Of a stretch of 31,804 bases of DNA, positions 7,326 to 17,597 are shown in pieces. This stretch comes from Fibrobacterales bacterium (lineage in GTDB: Bacteria; Fibrobacterota; Fibrobacteria; Fibrobacterales; Fibrobacteraceae), in contig BNUP01000012.1 in assembly GCA_025997455.1 (NCBI GenBank), positions 1 through 31,804 of the forward strand, read 5' to 3'. The stretch's first letter is position 1, and each line of letters opens with the position of its first letter. The notes below the pieces were generated by a model. It was not told where the DNA came from. It did no database searches and saw nothing but the letters and a program-made list of their open reading frames with translations. Both the position numbers and the translations under genes were made by a program.

Positions 7326-8792
7326 TCACGCTATCACATTAATTTCTTTTCTGGGGCACACAAAATCAACGCACAGTGCAAGCCAAACGGAGAAGGAACA
7401 AGAGATAAGCGGATTCCATTCCCACGCAAAAATTCCCGCAAGAGGCGGAGTGTATGCAGGAATAAACGGAATGCCGTTAAACAAAAGCAAACTTAGCATT
7501 CCGCACGCAACGCCTATTAAAACCGAAAATGAACGCAAATAAGATGCAAAAAAAGAGAGCAAAAATAATGCGAGTAGCGGTCCAGTGAATAACCCAGTAA
7601 AAAATAAAGCATTTTTTAACAACGAGCCGCTTTGAGATGCCGCAATAAAAGCCGCCAAAGTTCCGCAAATACCCCAAATCACTATCCAAATTTTTGCCCG
7701 CGAAACAGAACCGTTTTCATTACACAAAATATCTTTTTCAGTGGTATTTCCGAGTGCGTGAATTGCACTTGAAATGCTGCTCATAGCCGCCGCATAAATT
7801 GCCGCAACCAAAAGTCCCGTTACTCCCGCAGGCAAGCCATTAACTATAAAATACGGAAACACATCATTCACACCCAAATTTTCGGGCAGAACAGCAACGG
7901 CTTTTACCTTGTAATACACAAATAACGCGGCACCCAAATAATAAAAAAGGAGAGACACAACCAAACCCAAAACCATAGACAGAACGCTCGACATATTCGC
8001 CTGTTTCATATCTTTACAACTCAAATAGCGAGCGACAAATTGCTGGTCGCACCCGCGAATTGCAATTTCTAAAACCGCATAAACAATACCTGCTGATAAG
8101 AGAGTTCTCGCATTTGAAATATCGAGCGATCCGTTAAACCAATGACTTTTTCCCGAACTCTCCGCAAGCGATAGCATTTCGCCAAAACCGCCTATCCCGT
8201 TTGCCAAAACAAATAACGCAAAAATTCCGCCGCCAAAGAACACTATAAACTGCATAACATCAGTCCAAACCACCGCCTTAAATCCGCCATACCAAGTGTA
8301 TAAAATAGCCGCAACCGCAGAAATTAAAATTGATGCATTAACGGAAATTCCCAAAATTGACGAAAGTACAATAGACGGTGCAAACAGCAAAATTCCCGTG
8401 CGCAAAACTAAGTGAAATGAATATAGCACAGCCGCAACTCTCCGCACCGACCGCGAAAAATTTCTCTCCAAAAGTTCGTAAGCGCTTTGTATTCCGCTTT
8501 TTCGCAAACGGGGAATAAACAACCACCCCACCACAATAATACTGATAAAACTTCCGACATTCGTCATTATCAATGTCATATCGACATCAAAAACATCGGC
8601 AGGAACGCCGAGTAAAGTTGTTGCACTCACCGAAGTTGCAATTAAACTTATCCCTACGGGAATCCACGGCATCGCTCCGCCGCCGAGCATATAATCTTTG
8701 TAAGAGCGATTTTTGCGAGATGCCCACAATCCTATAAAAACCGAAAGGCACAGGTAAGCGATTAAAACAATCCAGTCAAATGCACCAAACAT
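7326..8792 (-). CDS. Sodium:solute symporter (SSS family)
   Basis: A 488-residue multi-spanning inner-membrane protein of the SSS/SLC5 family, which couples sodium entry to solute uptake. Family marks include YMLGGGAMPW near the N-terminus, SVSATTLLGVPADVF, and the WYGGFKAVVWTDVMQF signature, followed by hydrophobic segments fitting about 13 helices. The substrate cannot be read from sequence; sugars, amino acids, organic acids or sialic acid are all possible. Its ATG overlaps the stop of the upstream GAF gene by one base (TAATG), so the two are probably translationally coupled and regulated together. Confidence 0.85.
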   Translation of the reverse strand: MFGAFDWIVLIAYLCLSVFIGLWASRKNRSYKDYMLGGGAMPWIPVGISLIATSVSATTLLGVPADVFDVDMTLIMTNVGSFISIIVVGWLFIPRLRKSGIQSAYELLERNFSRSVRRVAAVLYSFHLVLRTGILLFAPSIVLSSILGISVNASILISAVAAILYTWYGGFKAVVWTDVMQFIVFFGGGIFALFVLANGIGGFGEMLSLAESSGKSHWFNGSLDISNARTLLSAGIVYAVLEIAIRGCDQQFVARYLSCKDMKQANMSSVLSMVLGLVVSLLFYYLGAALFVYYKVKAVAVLPENLGVNDVFPYFIVNGLPAGVTGLLVAAIYAAAMSSISSAIHALGNTTEKDILCNENGSVSRAKIWIVIWGICGTLAAFIAASQSGSLLKNALFFTGLFTGPLLALFLLSFFASYLRSFSVLIGVACGMLSLLLFNGIPFIPAYTPPLAGIFAWEWNPLISCSFSVWLALCVDFVCPRKEINVIA

Positions 8793-10408
8793 TAAACTTC
8801 CTTAATAAATGTCTGCAAACTGAAGAGCCAAAGCAGCATTCCATAATCTTCTTTTTCGCCTTCCTCTTCTTTCTTTTGAATTTTCTGTTTATCTACCCAA
8901 ACTGTTTGACTGCTGTTTTCTAACTCGCCAACCAAATAATTTTTCATTTTATTTGCGGTGTGGTTAAATGTTTCCTCACTGAACAAACCTCTCTCGGAAA
9001 ATATATATTCACCTTTTCCAAGCGAACTGAAATGAAAATTGCCCTGATGTTTTTTGTAATCTTTTACCCGCTCAAAAAAACGTACATCAACAATCTGCGG
9101 GTTAATTTTCAAAAATAAAATTCCCAAATTGTCAGAACCGTTCTTTATATTTTGAATTTCATTTTTATAATACGAGAGCAACTCTCCCGTTCCGTTAGAA
9201 TCGATAATCAACTCAATATTTTGCTCTTTCTCCTTTTCTTCATTTAATGCAAATTCTTTTAATTTCATGCCGATGCAAGTTGCAATATAAGAGAGCAATT
9301 GCGATTCGGTTTTTGTAACGGCGTTTTTTTCTTTGCTTTCCAAAACAATGGCAATCGGATAAAAATTATCGGAAATAGGCGGCATAACGGCATAAAGCGA
9401 TTGCAGATCCAAATTCTGCGGTTCATCCGGGAAAATTCGGCATTGGTAAGGGTCGGTTGCAATATCATCTTTTCTTACCGATGAAGTAAAACGCAAAAAT
9501 AATTCATATAAAAGGCATTTTTCGTGCGGTTCAAAAGATATCGATTTTAAGATCTCCCTCTGCTCTCCCGCCACCTCACATATATGCCACTTATCGGAGC
9601 CGTCATTTTCCGGCACAATAAGCATTAATCTGTCGCACCTAAAATTATACGACAGCATTTGAGATAATGTCGATAAAACGGCTTCCTTTGATTTTAAATT
9701 CAAAATATTGGAAACATCTCTTATGCTTTCCCTGAATAAATTTATCCCGACATGATATGTACTGTTTTCTTTTAACACTCTAAAAATATCACCCGCCAAC
9801 TGAGACACATTGTTGAGTTCATTTATAACGGAATCGTTAAAATTATTCGTAAAGGAATCTATGGTTATATAACCGCACACACCGTTAAAGGAAACTGCCG
9901 AGCCTGCAACGAAGTTCGCCTGTAAATTTTCTGCTGTGTAGAAGTTTATCGGGTTTTTTCCGTTTTCCTTATTCCAAACAAATTTATCTTTTATAAAAAA
10001 TTTATTTTCTGCGGACACAAGAAAAGTTTCGTTTATACCGTAAGTGGAATTGAATTTTAACAGAGAAAAAACTCCGTTGATTTTTTCCCAAAAACACACC
10101 GAACCTATTTTTACCTCGCCTTCGCCGCTATGCTCCAAATTAACTAATCTGCTGTGAAAATACTCGATTAAACTTTTTAACATGGTATCTTTATTCATGT
10201 AATAGTGCTCATAACCGAGTGCGTCTTGCTCATCTCTTGTGGAGCGAGTTTCCCCTTCGGGAATCGCTTGAGGAATTGTAAGAGCATCGGTTATCCTCTG
10301 CGGTTTGCCGCTTGGCTTTTTGTGCATTTTGCCGTAAAAATAAATCCACGAAAAAATTGCACCCAAAACGCAACCTACGGCAAATATAAGAACATATATA
10401 GACATCAT
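8792..10408 (-). CDS. Membrane-anchored GAF protein with degenerate GGDEF-like tail
   Basis: A 538-residue predicted sensor. Residues about 4-25 form one membrane anchor. A cytoplasmic region follows with two GAF-like segments (about 75-215 and 225-385; the second carries the usual SxxELL.YIA-type end in ESQLLSYIATCIG). Residues about 405-510 resemble a diguanylate cyclase: LGILFLKIN matches the first strand, and GKGEYIFSERG sits where GGDEF is expected, so catalytic residues appear lost. It may bind a ligand or nucleotide and pass the signal on without making c-di-GMP. It lies 32 bases after sprA and overlaps the symporter start. TTTTTCTATCTTCC just before ATG 10408 suggests its own promoter. 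The GAF and GGDEF assignments are my reading of weak similarity. Confidence 0.6.
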   Translation of the reverse strand: MMSIYVLIFAVGCVLGAIFSWIYFYGKMHKKPSGKPQRITDALTIPQAIPEGETRSTRDEQDALGYEHYYMNKDTMLKSLIEYFHSRLVNLEHSGEGEVKIGSVCFWEKINGVFSLLKFNSTYGINETFLVSAENKFFIKDKFVWNKENGKNPINFYTAENLQANFVAGSAVSFNGVCGYITIDSFTNNFNDSVINELNNVSQLAGDIFRVLKENSTYHVGINLFRESIRDVSNILNLKSKEAVLSTLSQMLSYNFRCDRLMLIVPENDGSDKWHICEVAGEQREILKSISFEPHEKCLLYELFLRFTSSVRKDDIATDPYQCRIFPDEPQNLDLQSLYAVMPPISDNFYPIAIVLESKEKNAVTKTESQLLSYIATCIGMKLKEFALNEEKEKEQNIELIIDSNGTGELLSYYKNEIQNIKNGSDNLGILFLKINPQIVDVRFFERVKDYKKHQGNFHFSSLGKGEYIFSERGLFSEETFNHTANKMKNYLVGELENSSQTVWVDKQKIQKKEEEGEKEDYGMLLWLFSLQTFIKEV

Positions 10409-10440
10409 ATTGGAAGATAGAAAAATTTTACCCCTTCCGC

Positions 10441-13400
10441 TTAATTAAACCTCAGCATTACCGCGAGTTCAAAACTCAAACTCTGGCGGGTATGCTTGTT
10501 GCCGTCATTCAACTGCTCTGTTAAACGGCGGTATTCAATATATGCACTTGCACTTGCCAATTTGCTAAACGAATAACCCACACTCGGACGAATATACCAC
10601 TCGTGCGCCCGCGTTGGGGTATTTCGTGAAATTTTTTCAAGTTCAGGCGTATAACTTATTATGTGATTTCCTTCCGGTGTGTCAAATTCCTTAAAAATTC
10701 CGTCTGTTCCGCTCGCAATGTCATAGGGATTAAAAACACCTGTTATAGAATCGCCTTTTACCGCATAATTTTCCTGAATAATCTTCCTGTAAGAATAACC
10801 GCTTGTCAATTTCAAATCAATATCGTTGTCTAATTTCATATACCATCGCCAAAATTGAAAACCTCGTTTTGTCTTTAAAGAATATGCAATGGTGAGTTCA
10901 TCGCCTGCGGCATAACCTCTATCAACCGCTTTATCTGTTCTCAGCCAAGGAATTTTCACATAGTCATCTTCCTCCCAAGTTTCCAAACCCGGCAGTTCCA
11001 TTTTTGCCCGCCTAATTCGTTCTTCAATTTTCAAACGCACGCTGTTTTCAATGCGAATATTCCCTTGGGTAAGTGCACTCACGCGGATTATCGGGTTAAA
11101 ATCTATTGTGGTCAGCCATTCATCTTCCGCACTTTGGTAAGGGCGAACTGTTCTCTGCTCCGTATAATCAAATCTGTGTGCGGTTGAAAGCGAGCGGAGT
11201 TTCCCTTTTGTTAAATCTAATCTGTTTGCAAAATTCGGCACATCAACGCCAATACCGATTTTTGGGAAAGTTGTAGTTGTGTCAATGTAGAGCGGGTTTT
11301 CGCGGCGTTGCTTAAATGTTTCCGTCCAAGTTAAATCGCCTTTTAAGCCTATATCCCACCAAGGCAAAGTCATCGAGGTGCTATTCGTTAAATTTCTCCT
11401 TACCGCGTGCTCAAACCGTCCTTGATAAACAATGCTATCTACATTTCTGTTTCGGTATTCCGCAAAATCTAAAAAATCATCCCGTGAATCTAAACCCATA
11501 TCTCCGCTAACCAAATTCCAAAATCCTCTGTTGCGGTAGCCGTTTCCAATTCCAAGTCCGAACAAATAATACTGCAATGAATTAACGCCCTGTTCCTCAT
11601 ATAGTTGTGCAAGCGTAAAATCCTCTCCTGTGGTTTGCAAATCAACTGTCCAAGTGCTGCGAATTTCCCGCCACTTCCATTTCTCAAAAAAATTGCTGAC
11701 CGCATTTTTCCCTGCAATTCCCGCTAACTGTGCGAGTTTCAAACTCGGTGCAAATTCAAATCTGTTGTTCTGCGAAATTGTCCAAAAATTTTTAGAAAGT
11801 TGCTCGGCATCAAAAAAATCAAAATTATCTGATATGGATTTATTCTGCATAAAGCCGCTCGAAAAAGAGAATCTCATCGGTAAAAAGGGAATCCATTCGG
11901 GTGAAAAATTCATTCTAAAATCCTGTTTTCTGTCCCGTTCGTTTCGCAAAATTCCAAAGGTGCGCCCGTAATCCCGCGTGCCAACGCTGTCTATTATATA
12001 GGAATGCCCCTCTTGGTACACAGGCGTAGATTCACCGGTTGAGTCGTTGTAAAGAGTGTCGATAGCGTAAGTATAAACCGAATCGCGATAAAAAATTTTC
12101 TTGTCGGTGTGGTCATAATCAAAAATATAATTTGCGGCAAACAAACCGCCTTCTCCGTCGGGACTAAAAAAATCCTCCTTTGTAAATGCCTGCCTGTCGC
12201 CGCCGCCCGCCATATCTCTGCTGATATTCAGAGTATAGTTCAAACTTAAAAACGGTAAAATATTCCAACGAATGTCTGCCTTATGCCGCAAATCGGTTGT
12301 GTATTTTGTAATCCTGTCAACTTGCGGCTCCAAGAAATTCGGGTCTCGTTCCTGATTCACATTTCGCGAATATGCCAAGTCCATAACGGTTAAATCAAAA
12401 GTTGAGGGCTGCAATTCCACAGGCAGAGATTTATTGCCGAACAGGAAAACATTGCTCCGTTCAAAAGTTCCCAATTTATATTCAAAGGTTGTATTATATT
12501 GGTAAGAAGAATCTGCGGCTTTTGCGGAGCGATTTTCCGTTTCTCTGTATGAATAATTTAAGGCGGGGCGTTCTAAAAATATTTGACTGAAAATTTCCTG
12601 AAATATATTATCGTCTTTTGTGTAATCTTTACTGAAACCCATCGATAAAGTTCTCGTGCGGGAAAATGATTGATAGCCTTTTGCCTCCGCCGCTTTCCGC
12701 AGAGAATCCTCTTCCGCTAAATTTTTCATCTCCAAATCAACCGTAGCAAAATCGCCAAACATATCAAAGGCGTTATCGTGGCTTAAACCAATATCGTCAT
12801 CGGGTTTCATATATGGGCGCAAAGTGCTCGAAGAATAACCAACGCCAAACGGCAAATGCAAACCGTAATCATCGCTGAAAAATTTATTGACATTCAAACT
12901 CGCCGTTCCGTTTGCATCTAAGCGCGTATTTGCGGCACTCGGACTCGGCTTTGGACTTTTACCTTCACTTTTGAGAGTTGCAAAATTTCCGTCTTGGTAA
13001 CGGAGTTCTCCCGAAACCGACATCACATCCGCAAAATCCAATTGCCCGTGAATTCTTGTCGCATAACCCCAATCGTTGTTCATTCCAGAAAGTCTAAAAT
13101 CGTTTATCCAAAAGGTTCCTTCCAAATCTTCTAACGGTGCATCATCATCTGCAATCACGGTAAAACGAATCCAGTCAATTTGGCTCTCGGACGGGTTTCC
13201 CACAATTTTAATTTTCTCCTCGCGGCTTTTGGCAATATCACCTTCCAAATCTTTTTCTATAGGTTTAAGAAATGGCGGAGTTCTGCCGATTTTCAAATTT
13301 GAAAACTCCGATAACGGAAGAGAAAAAGCGTTCATCTTCCAATTTCTTTCGTGGCAATCCTGAACTCTCTCCGTTTCACCGCATTCAATTTTTACGGGCT

Positions 13401-16400
13401 TAAAAGACCATTCGTAATAATCATCACTGCCGTCAAGCCCGCCTCGCCCAAACCTTAGTGCAAAACGAATTGGAACTTTTTGTGCTTTTGTTTCGTAATG
13501 AATTTCCATTTTCAAATTGTTATATGCGGTAAAATCTTTAACTTCATTATCAAAAAATCTGGTTGCACTCACCTCTTGCGAAGGGTGCAATCCGCCGTAT
13601 TCCAACAGAAGACTCTGCTCTTTTAGCGGTGCATTTGTTTCACTGTCTCTTTCTATGGGAGTATTGGGTGAAGTGAAATAAGTTCCCGTATTATCACGGT
13701 TGTTTGCAACTTGAATTTTCATATAGTTGCTGTCTGCAACTATCACCGAACCCGGTGCGTAAATATCTGCGTTAATTCCGCCTCCGCTCACGGTTTCGGT
13801 AACGGGGTTTGAGGTTATCCCAAATTGATTTCCGCCGCTCCCTTCTTCCCACTCATTTCCTACTATCTTAAAATCTGCAATTTGCGTTCTGCCCTCCGAA
13901 ATTCCCGCACCGAGTTTCCCATACCAAAGCCGCGTATATCTCGCCTCCGCCAAAATTTCTTTTAACGAACCGCCCTGTGCCGAAACTATTGTATCGAATT
14001 GATCTAAGGGAATACGAAACCTACGCCAACCGTTTTGCAATTTTTCAAAACCTACGGGATCTTCATTTGAGAGATCAATCCTGTATCGCACAAACCGAAT
14101 GTCGGTGTCTAAAGAACCGTTTCTGTCTAAATCTTCCGTATCGTAAGCGCGTTCGCCGGAGTTTCCTTCCGTTCCGTTAATTTGAATCGGAGGGTCATCG
14201 GAGTCGAGTAAAGACGAGTTAAAATTATCCCTTGCAATATCCGTATTTGCACCGGAAACATTGCTTGTATCGCGAGCCGAAGAACGGCACTCCGCATATC
14301 TGCAATCCCAAATTTGCAATTTTTCATCCATACCTGTTGCATTATCAAGACCTCTGTCGTGAAGTGGTTGGGTAGTTCCCACATCTGCCTCAGAATCTAA
14401 ATGACCATTGGGTTCATATCCGTTAATTGAAATATCCTCGCTCACCGCTCCCAAATCTATATACAAAGAACCTACATTTCCCCGTGCCACAATTTCTATA
14501 TATTTTTTTTGAGACATATCTTGGTAATAAGTGCTGTTTGCACGCATAACACCGCCCCAACTCTTTCCGTTCAAATTATCGTTTGCCCGCAAGCGAAAAC
14601 TCAAAATCGAAAGTTCTCTGTTATCTACATCGCTGTTCCCTACCGGTGTAAATATATATCTGTATAATTGCGTTGTGTTGGAATGCCACACAAATTCTCC
14701 GTTATGTTTAAAATCCTGCCCTTCTATAAAAGTCGATAAATCGCTTTGCGTTCCTCCGGGCGGCGATGCCTTAAACCACATAACCCTCGAAAGAGGAAAT
14801 TGAAAATTCAGTGCACTGCTCTCAAAATCATCTATAAGTGCAGACTTCCGAGAACTCGTATTTGCATTGTGATATGCCGCCGCAAACTCACCCTCAAAAG
14901 ACCACCGCGATGCCGCCTTTGTATCTATGAACGGTAAAAAATTTATCACCTTGCTCATAACTTCCGAAGTATCTAACAAACGAATATTCGTTCCCAATAA
15001 TAAACTCGAAAACGGCTCTCCGCCGAGCCTCGGATTCTCCGTGCTTACACTTTGATTTTTATATAAAGCGGTAAGTCCGAGAATTGAACCGTCGCCGAAT
15101 TTTTTGAAGGGGTATTCCGCTCTCGCCCCCAACAATAATTTACTTTGAAGTTCAAAAAGCGGTTCGCATTCAAAATTAACCGTAATCTCCTTGTTCGGGT
15201 CAAGCGCTCTTTCGCTTATCAATTCAATTTGCCCCAACTCGTAATTCACCTGATAATCCACATCGCGAACCAAAACCTCCGAACCCGCCTTTAACTTTTC
15301 GGAATTAGGTGCAATATCCAAACAACCGCCGCCACCAACGGAATAACTGCTGTTAGGGTCTCTCACGCTAATGCTTGCATTTCTGCGTTTCCCCACAGAC
15401 TCAAAATAATAAAGCGGCTGATACAAATTTAGCGAGCGAATCGGTGTTGTGTAAAGTGATGCCATAGTGGCGGAAGAATCGACATTCCTCAACGGTTCAA
15501 GGCATCTCTCTTTTGCAACCGCTTCGGGATTTGCATATTTTCTGCTCCTGTAAAAATTTGCATCACGGCAGGGCAACCACATATCTCCCGTGTATTCACT
15601 GCCTTCCTTCGGAAAAATCGAAACATCATTCACTTTAACCGAACCGTTTGCAGAATCCGCAACGCCAAGAATTTTCAAAAAATCAACCGCATTCCTTGAA
15701 CGGTCTTTCATTCTCAATATAAAATTTTGCGAGTTATCATTTGAGATACCCACATTATAAATATTTCGCAACATCAATTTATCAATATCCGTTAAGTTAG
15801 ATGCCGCCGCATCATATTGCACCAAAACAACCTCATCACCGCTCCGCACCGCAGAAGTCGCCCGTGCCGTGCCGTCTCCGCTCCAAGATGCCGCAATAAG
15901 CATATTCTGGTTTCCGTTTTTCACGCGGAGTACTCCCGTATTTGCATCAAAAATATAATCCGTTCCGCTCGCCATCTCCGTAATGGGCAAACCCGTAATT
16001 TTCACAGGAACACTGCTGCCGGGAGGAAAATACACGCCTGTAACATTTTCTATTGTGGTGTTTTTGTTGTTGAGCGGACTGCGTTTATAAAGTTTCAAAC
16101 CGGTAAGATTTAATCTTGGGGGTAAGTTGCCGTTAATCCTCGAACTTACATATCCGTTCCGAATGCTTTGAGTTAAAAAATAATATTTGTATGAGACGAA
16201 TTGTTTATCCTGAATTTGAAATTCTGTATTATCGTCTTTACCGCGAATGGTATAACTCTCCTGACTGCCCGCATCTTGTGAGGCTATTGTGGTGAGTCTC
16301 CAGTTTCCAAATTTCAAATCTGCTTTAATACCGAAAAGTCCCTGATGTTCTTCGGCATAACCGGTTAATTCCGTTCCCGATAAACCGATAGAAGTGTTGC

Positions 16401-17490
16401 CGAGTTCCAAGCGCTGCAAAATATAATCTTCAAATTCATTGGGCGCTGCCTCCGCATAAACTATGCGAACACGATTGCGAATACCCAAACCTCCTTCCGT
16501 ATTGTTGAGTTCCACCGTTATATTTCTGCCGATTTTTCCCTGCACAATAAAACTCGGATTGTAAGAAAGCGAAGGCGATGGCAACAGCGAATTTTCCTGA
16601 CTTCCGGGAGCATCATCGAGCACGCCGATTCCGTGAAAGCGAATATCCATAGTTCCCTGAAGAAGAAGTTGCGGTCTGTCAAAACCGAAATCCTTCATCC
16701 ACGCGGGCAGTGCAACGGGAAGAGAAATATCAAAAAGCGAACCTTCGGCAGGCGAATCAAAACCGCCGCTCTTTTGCCCTATTAAAGAATTTAACCACAA
16801 GCGGTTAAAGCCTATGTTGAACATATCCATTGAATAATCCGCAAGTTCCGTGTAATGAGAATCCCAAAGCGGCACGGTGTCTTTTGTTGTGCTATTTACC
16901 ACGCTTGAATGCACAACTGCGGCTCTGCTCTCAAAATCTATTCCGTGTTCATAAACAACAGGCGGTTTTGTGGCTTTGAGCGGAGCACCGTTTGAAATTC
17001 CCTTTTGCGGAAGAAGTGAATTGAGCGGCTCGGCGTTGGGCGGAAGAGGGATGTATCGCAGTGAACCTCTATTAACTTCGGAAGATGTTATTAGAGGTTC
17101 ACTGAGCGACACGGGCGAATCGTTGTCTGTCTTACTTAGTGCAGGTTCGCCGTCGTCTCTAAAAACATCCGAAGGAAAATTTTTAATTGCATAAGAGTTT
17201 TTAGAGATTTCTTGCAGTGAACCTCTATTAACTTCGGAAGATGTTATTAGAGGTTCACTGAGCGACACGGGCGAATCGTTGTCTGCCTTACTTAGTACAG
17301 GTTCGCCGTCGTCTCTAAAAACATCCGAAGGAAAATTTTTAATTGCATAAGAGTTTTTAGAGATTTCTTGTGTTTGAGATTTTGCTGCATCCGCCGTACC
17401 TAATGCCGCCGTATCTAATGATTCGGCAAAAACCGCAGCATGCATACCGCAGAGCAAAAGCACCGCTATTATCATTAGACGAAAAAACAT
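10441..17490 (-). CDS. sprA: SprA-like type IX secretion translocon / gliding protein
   Basis: A 2,349-residue giant outer-membrane protein, the usual length for SprA/Sov, which forms the 36-strand pore of the type IX secretion system. ATG 17490 gives a signal peptide (MFFRLMIIAVLLLCGMHAAV); TTTCTACCTTCC lies eight bases upstream. Family-like features are the repeated amphipathic barrel strands, segments such as SALIDDFESS, and a C-terminus ending in an Arg-Phe-Asn strand. SprA exports proteins bearing C-terminal targeting domains and is needed for gliding in Bacteroidota. Unusually, residues 41-144 are two 52-residue copies encoded by mosaic hairpin repeats (see the separate entry). No other T9SS gene is in the window. 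It is divergent from the small gene at 17598 and followed by the GAF gene. Confidence 0.88.
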   Translation of the reverse strand: MFFRLMIIAVLLLCGMHAAVFAESLDTAALGTADAAKSQTQEISKNSYAIKNFPSDVFRDDGEPVLSKADNDSPVSLSEPLITSSEVNRGSLQEISKNSYAIKNFPSDVFRDDGEPALSKTDNDSPVSLSEPLITSSEVNRGSLRYIPLPPNAEPLNSLLPQKGISNGAPLKATKPPVVYEHGIDFESRAAVVHSSVVNSTTKDTVPLWDSHYTELADYSMDMFNIGFNRLWLNSLIGQKSGGFDSPAEGSLFDISLPVALPAWMKDFGFDRPQLLLQGTMDIRFHGIGVLDDAPGSQENSLLPSPSLSYNPSFIVQGKIGRNITVELNNTEGGLGIRNRVRIVYAEAAPNEFEDYILQRLELGNTSIGLSGTELTGYAEEHQGLFGIKADLKFGNWRLTTIASQDAGSQESYTIRGKDDNTEFQIQDKQFVSYKYYFLTQSIRNGYVSSRINGNLPPRLNLTGLKLYKRSPLNNKNTTIENVTGVYFPPGSSVPVKITGLPITEMASGTDYIFDANTGVLRVKNGNQNMLIAASWSGDGTARATSAVRSGDEVVLVQYDAAASNLTDIDKLMLRNIYNVGISNDNSQNFILRMKDRSRNAVDFLKILGVADSANGSVKVNDVSIFPKEGSEYTGDMWLPCRDANFYRSRKYANPEAVAKERCLEPLRNVDSSATMASLYTTPIRSLNLYQPLYYFESVGKRRNASISVRDPNSSYSVGGGGCLDIAPNSEKLKAGSEVLVRDVDYQVNYELGQIELISERALDPNKEITVNFECEPLFELQSKLLLGARAEYPFKKFGDGSILGLTALYKNQSVSTENPRLGGEPFSSLLLGTNIRLLDTSEVMSKVINFLPFIDTKAASRWSFEGEFAAAYHNANTSSRKSALIDDFESSALNFQFPLSRVMWFKASPPGGTQSDLSTFIEGQDFKHNGEFVWHSNTTQLYRYIFTPVGNSDVDNRELSILSFRLRANDNLNGKSWGGVMRANSTYYQDMSQKKYIEIVARGNVGSLYIDLGAVSEDISINGYEPNGHLDSEADVGTTQPLHDRGLDNATGMDEKLQIWDCRYAECRSSARDTSNVSGANTDIARDNFNSSLLDSDDPPIQINGTEGNSGERAYDTEDLDRNGSLDTDIRFVRYRIDLSNEDPVGFEKLQNGWRRFRIPLDQFDTIVSAQGGSLKEILAEARYTRLWYGKLGAGISEGRTQIADFKIVGNEWEEGSGGNQFGITSNPVTETVSGGGINADIYAPGSVIVADSNYMKIQVANNRDNTGTYFTSPNTPIERDSETNAPLKEQSLLLEYGGLHPSQEVSATRFFDNEVKDFTAYNNLKMEIHYETKAQKVPIRFALRFGRGGLDGSDDYYEWSFKPVKIECGETERVQDCHERNWKMNAFSLPLSEFSNLKIGRTPPFLKPIEKDLEGDIAKSREEKIKIVGNPSESQIDWIRFTVIADDDAPLEDLEGTFWINDFRLSGMNNDWGYATRIHGQLDFADVMSVSGELRYQDGNFATLKSEGKSPKPSPSAANTRLDANGTASLNVNKFFSDDYGLHLPFGVGYSSSTLRPYMKPDDDIGLSHDNAFDMFGDFATVDLEMKNLAEEDSLRKAAEAKGYQSFSRTRTLSMGFSKDYTKDDNIFQEIFSQIFLERPALNYSYRETENRSAKAADSSYQYNTTFEYKLGTFERSNVFLFGNKSLPVELQPSTFDLTVMDLAYSRNVNQERDPNFLEPQVDRITKYTTDLRHKADIRWNILPFLSLNYTLNISRDMAGGGDRQAFTKEDFFSPDGEGGLFAANYIFDYDHTDKKIFYRDSVYTYAIDTLYNDSTGESTPVYQEGHSYIIDSVGTRDYGRTFGILRNERDRKQDFRMNFSPEWIPFLPMRFSFSSGFMQNKSISDNFDFFDAEQLSKNFWTISQNNRFEFAPSLKLAQLAGIAGKNAVSNFFEKWKWREIRSTWTVDLQTTGEDFTLAQLYEEQGVNSLQYYLFGLGIGNGYRNRGFWNLVSGDMGLDSRDDFLDFAEYRNRNVDSIVYQGRFEHAVRRNLTNSTSMTLPWWDIGLKGDLTWTETFKQRRENPLYIDTTTTFPKIGIGVDVPNFANRLDLTKGKLRSLSTAHRFDYTEQRTVRPYQSAEDEWLTTIDFNPIIRVSALTQGNIRIENSVRLKIEERIRRAKMELPGLETWEEDDYVKIPWLRTDKAVDRGYAAGDELTIAYSLKTKRGFQFWRWYMKLDNDIDLKLTSGYSYRKIIQENYAVKGDSITGVFNPYDIASGTDGIFKEFDTPEGNHIISYTPELEKISRNTPTRAHEWYIRPSVGYSFSKLASASAYIEYRRLTEQLNDGNKHTRQSLSFELAVMLRFN
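17061..17372. repeat. Two tandem mosaic B-A repeats inside the sprA coding region
   Basis: Two 156-bp units (17061 and 17217) differ at only a few bases. Each has hairpin GTGAACCTCTATTAAC...GTTATTAGAGGTTCAC, tail TGAGCGACACGGGCGAA, about 25 bases, an inverted tail GTTCGCCGTCGTC, and the arms TCTCTAAAAAC / GAGTTTTTAGAGA. This is the same composite as the intergenic ones at 4172 and 26197. 156 is divisible by three, so the sprA frame stays open and gains 52 residues per copy (QEISKNSYAIKNFPSDVF...). The insert lies just behind the signal peptide. Confidence 0.9.
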
Positions 17491-17597
17491 TGATAAGCGG
17501 AAGGTAGAAAGTTTGCACCGCCGAGTTCTCCCCACCCCCCACCCCTGCAACGCAATTTTCTACATTAACCCCTTCATATTTAATAAAAGAGGTTTTT

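Noticed and set aside
17357..17542. Other frames around the sprA start
   Set aside because: These are shadows of the sprA coding region and its leader, lacking start signals and homology.
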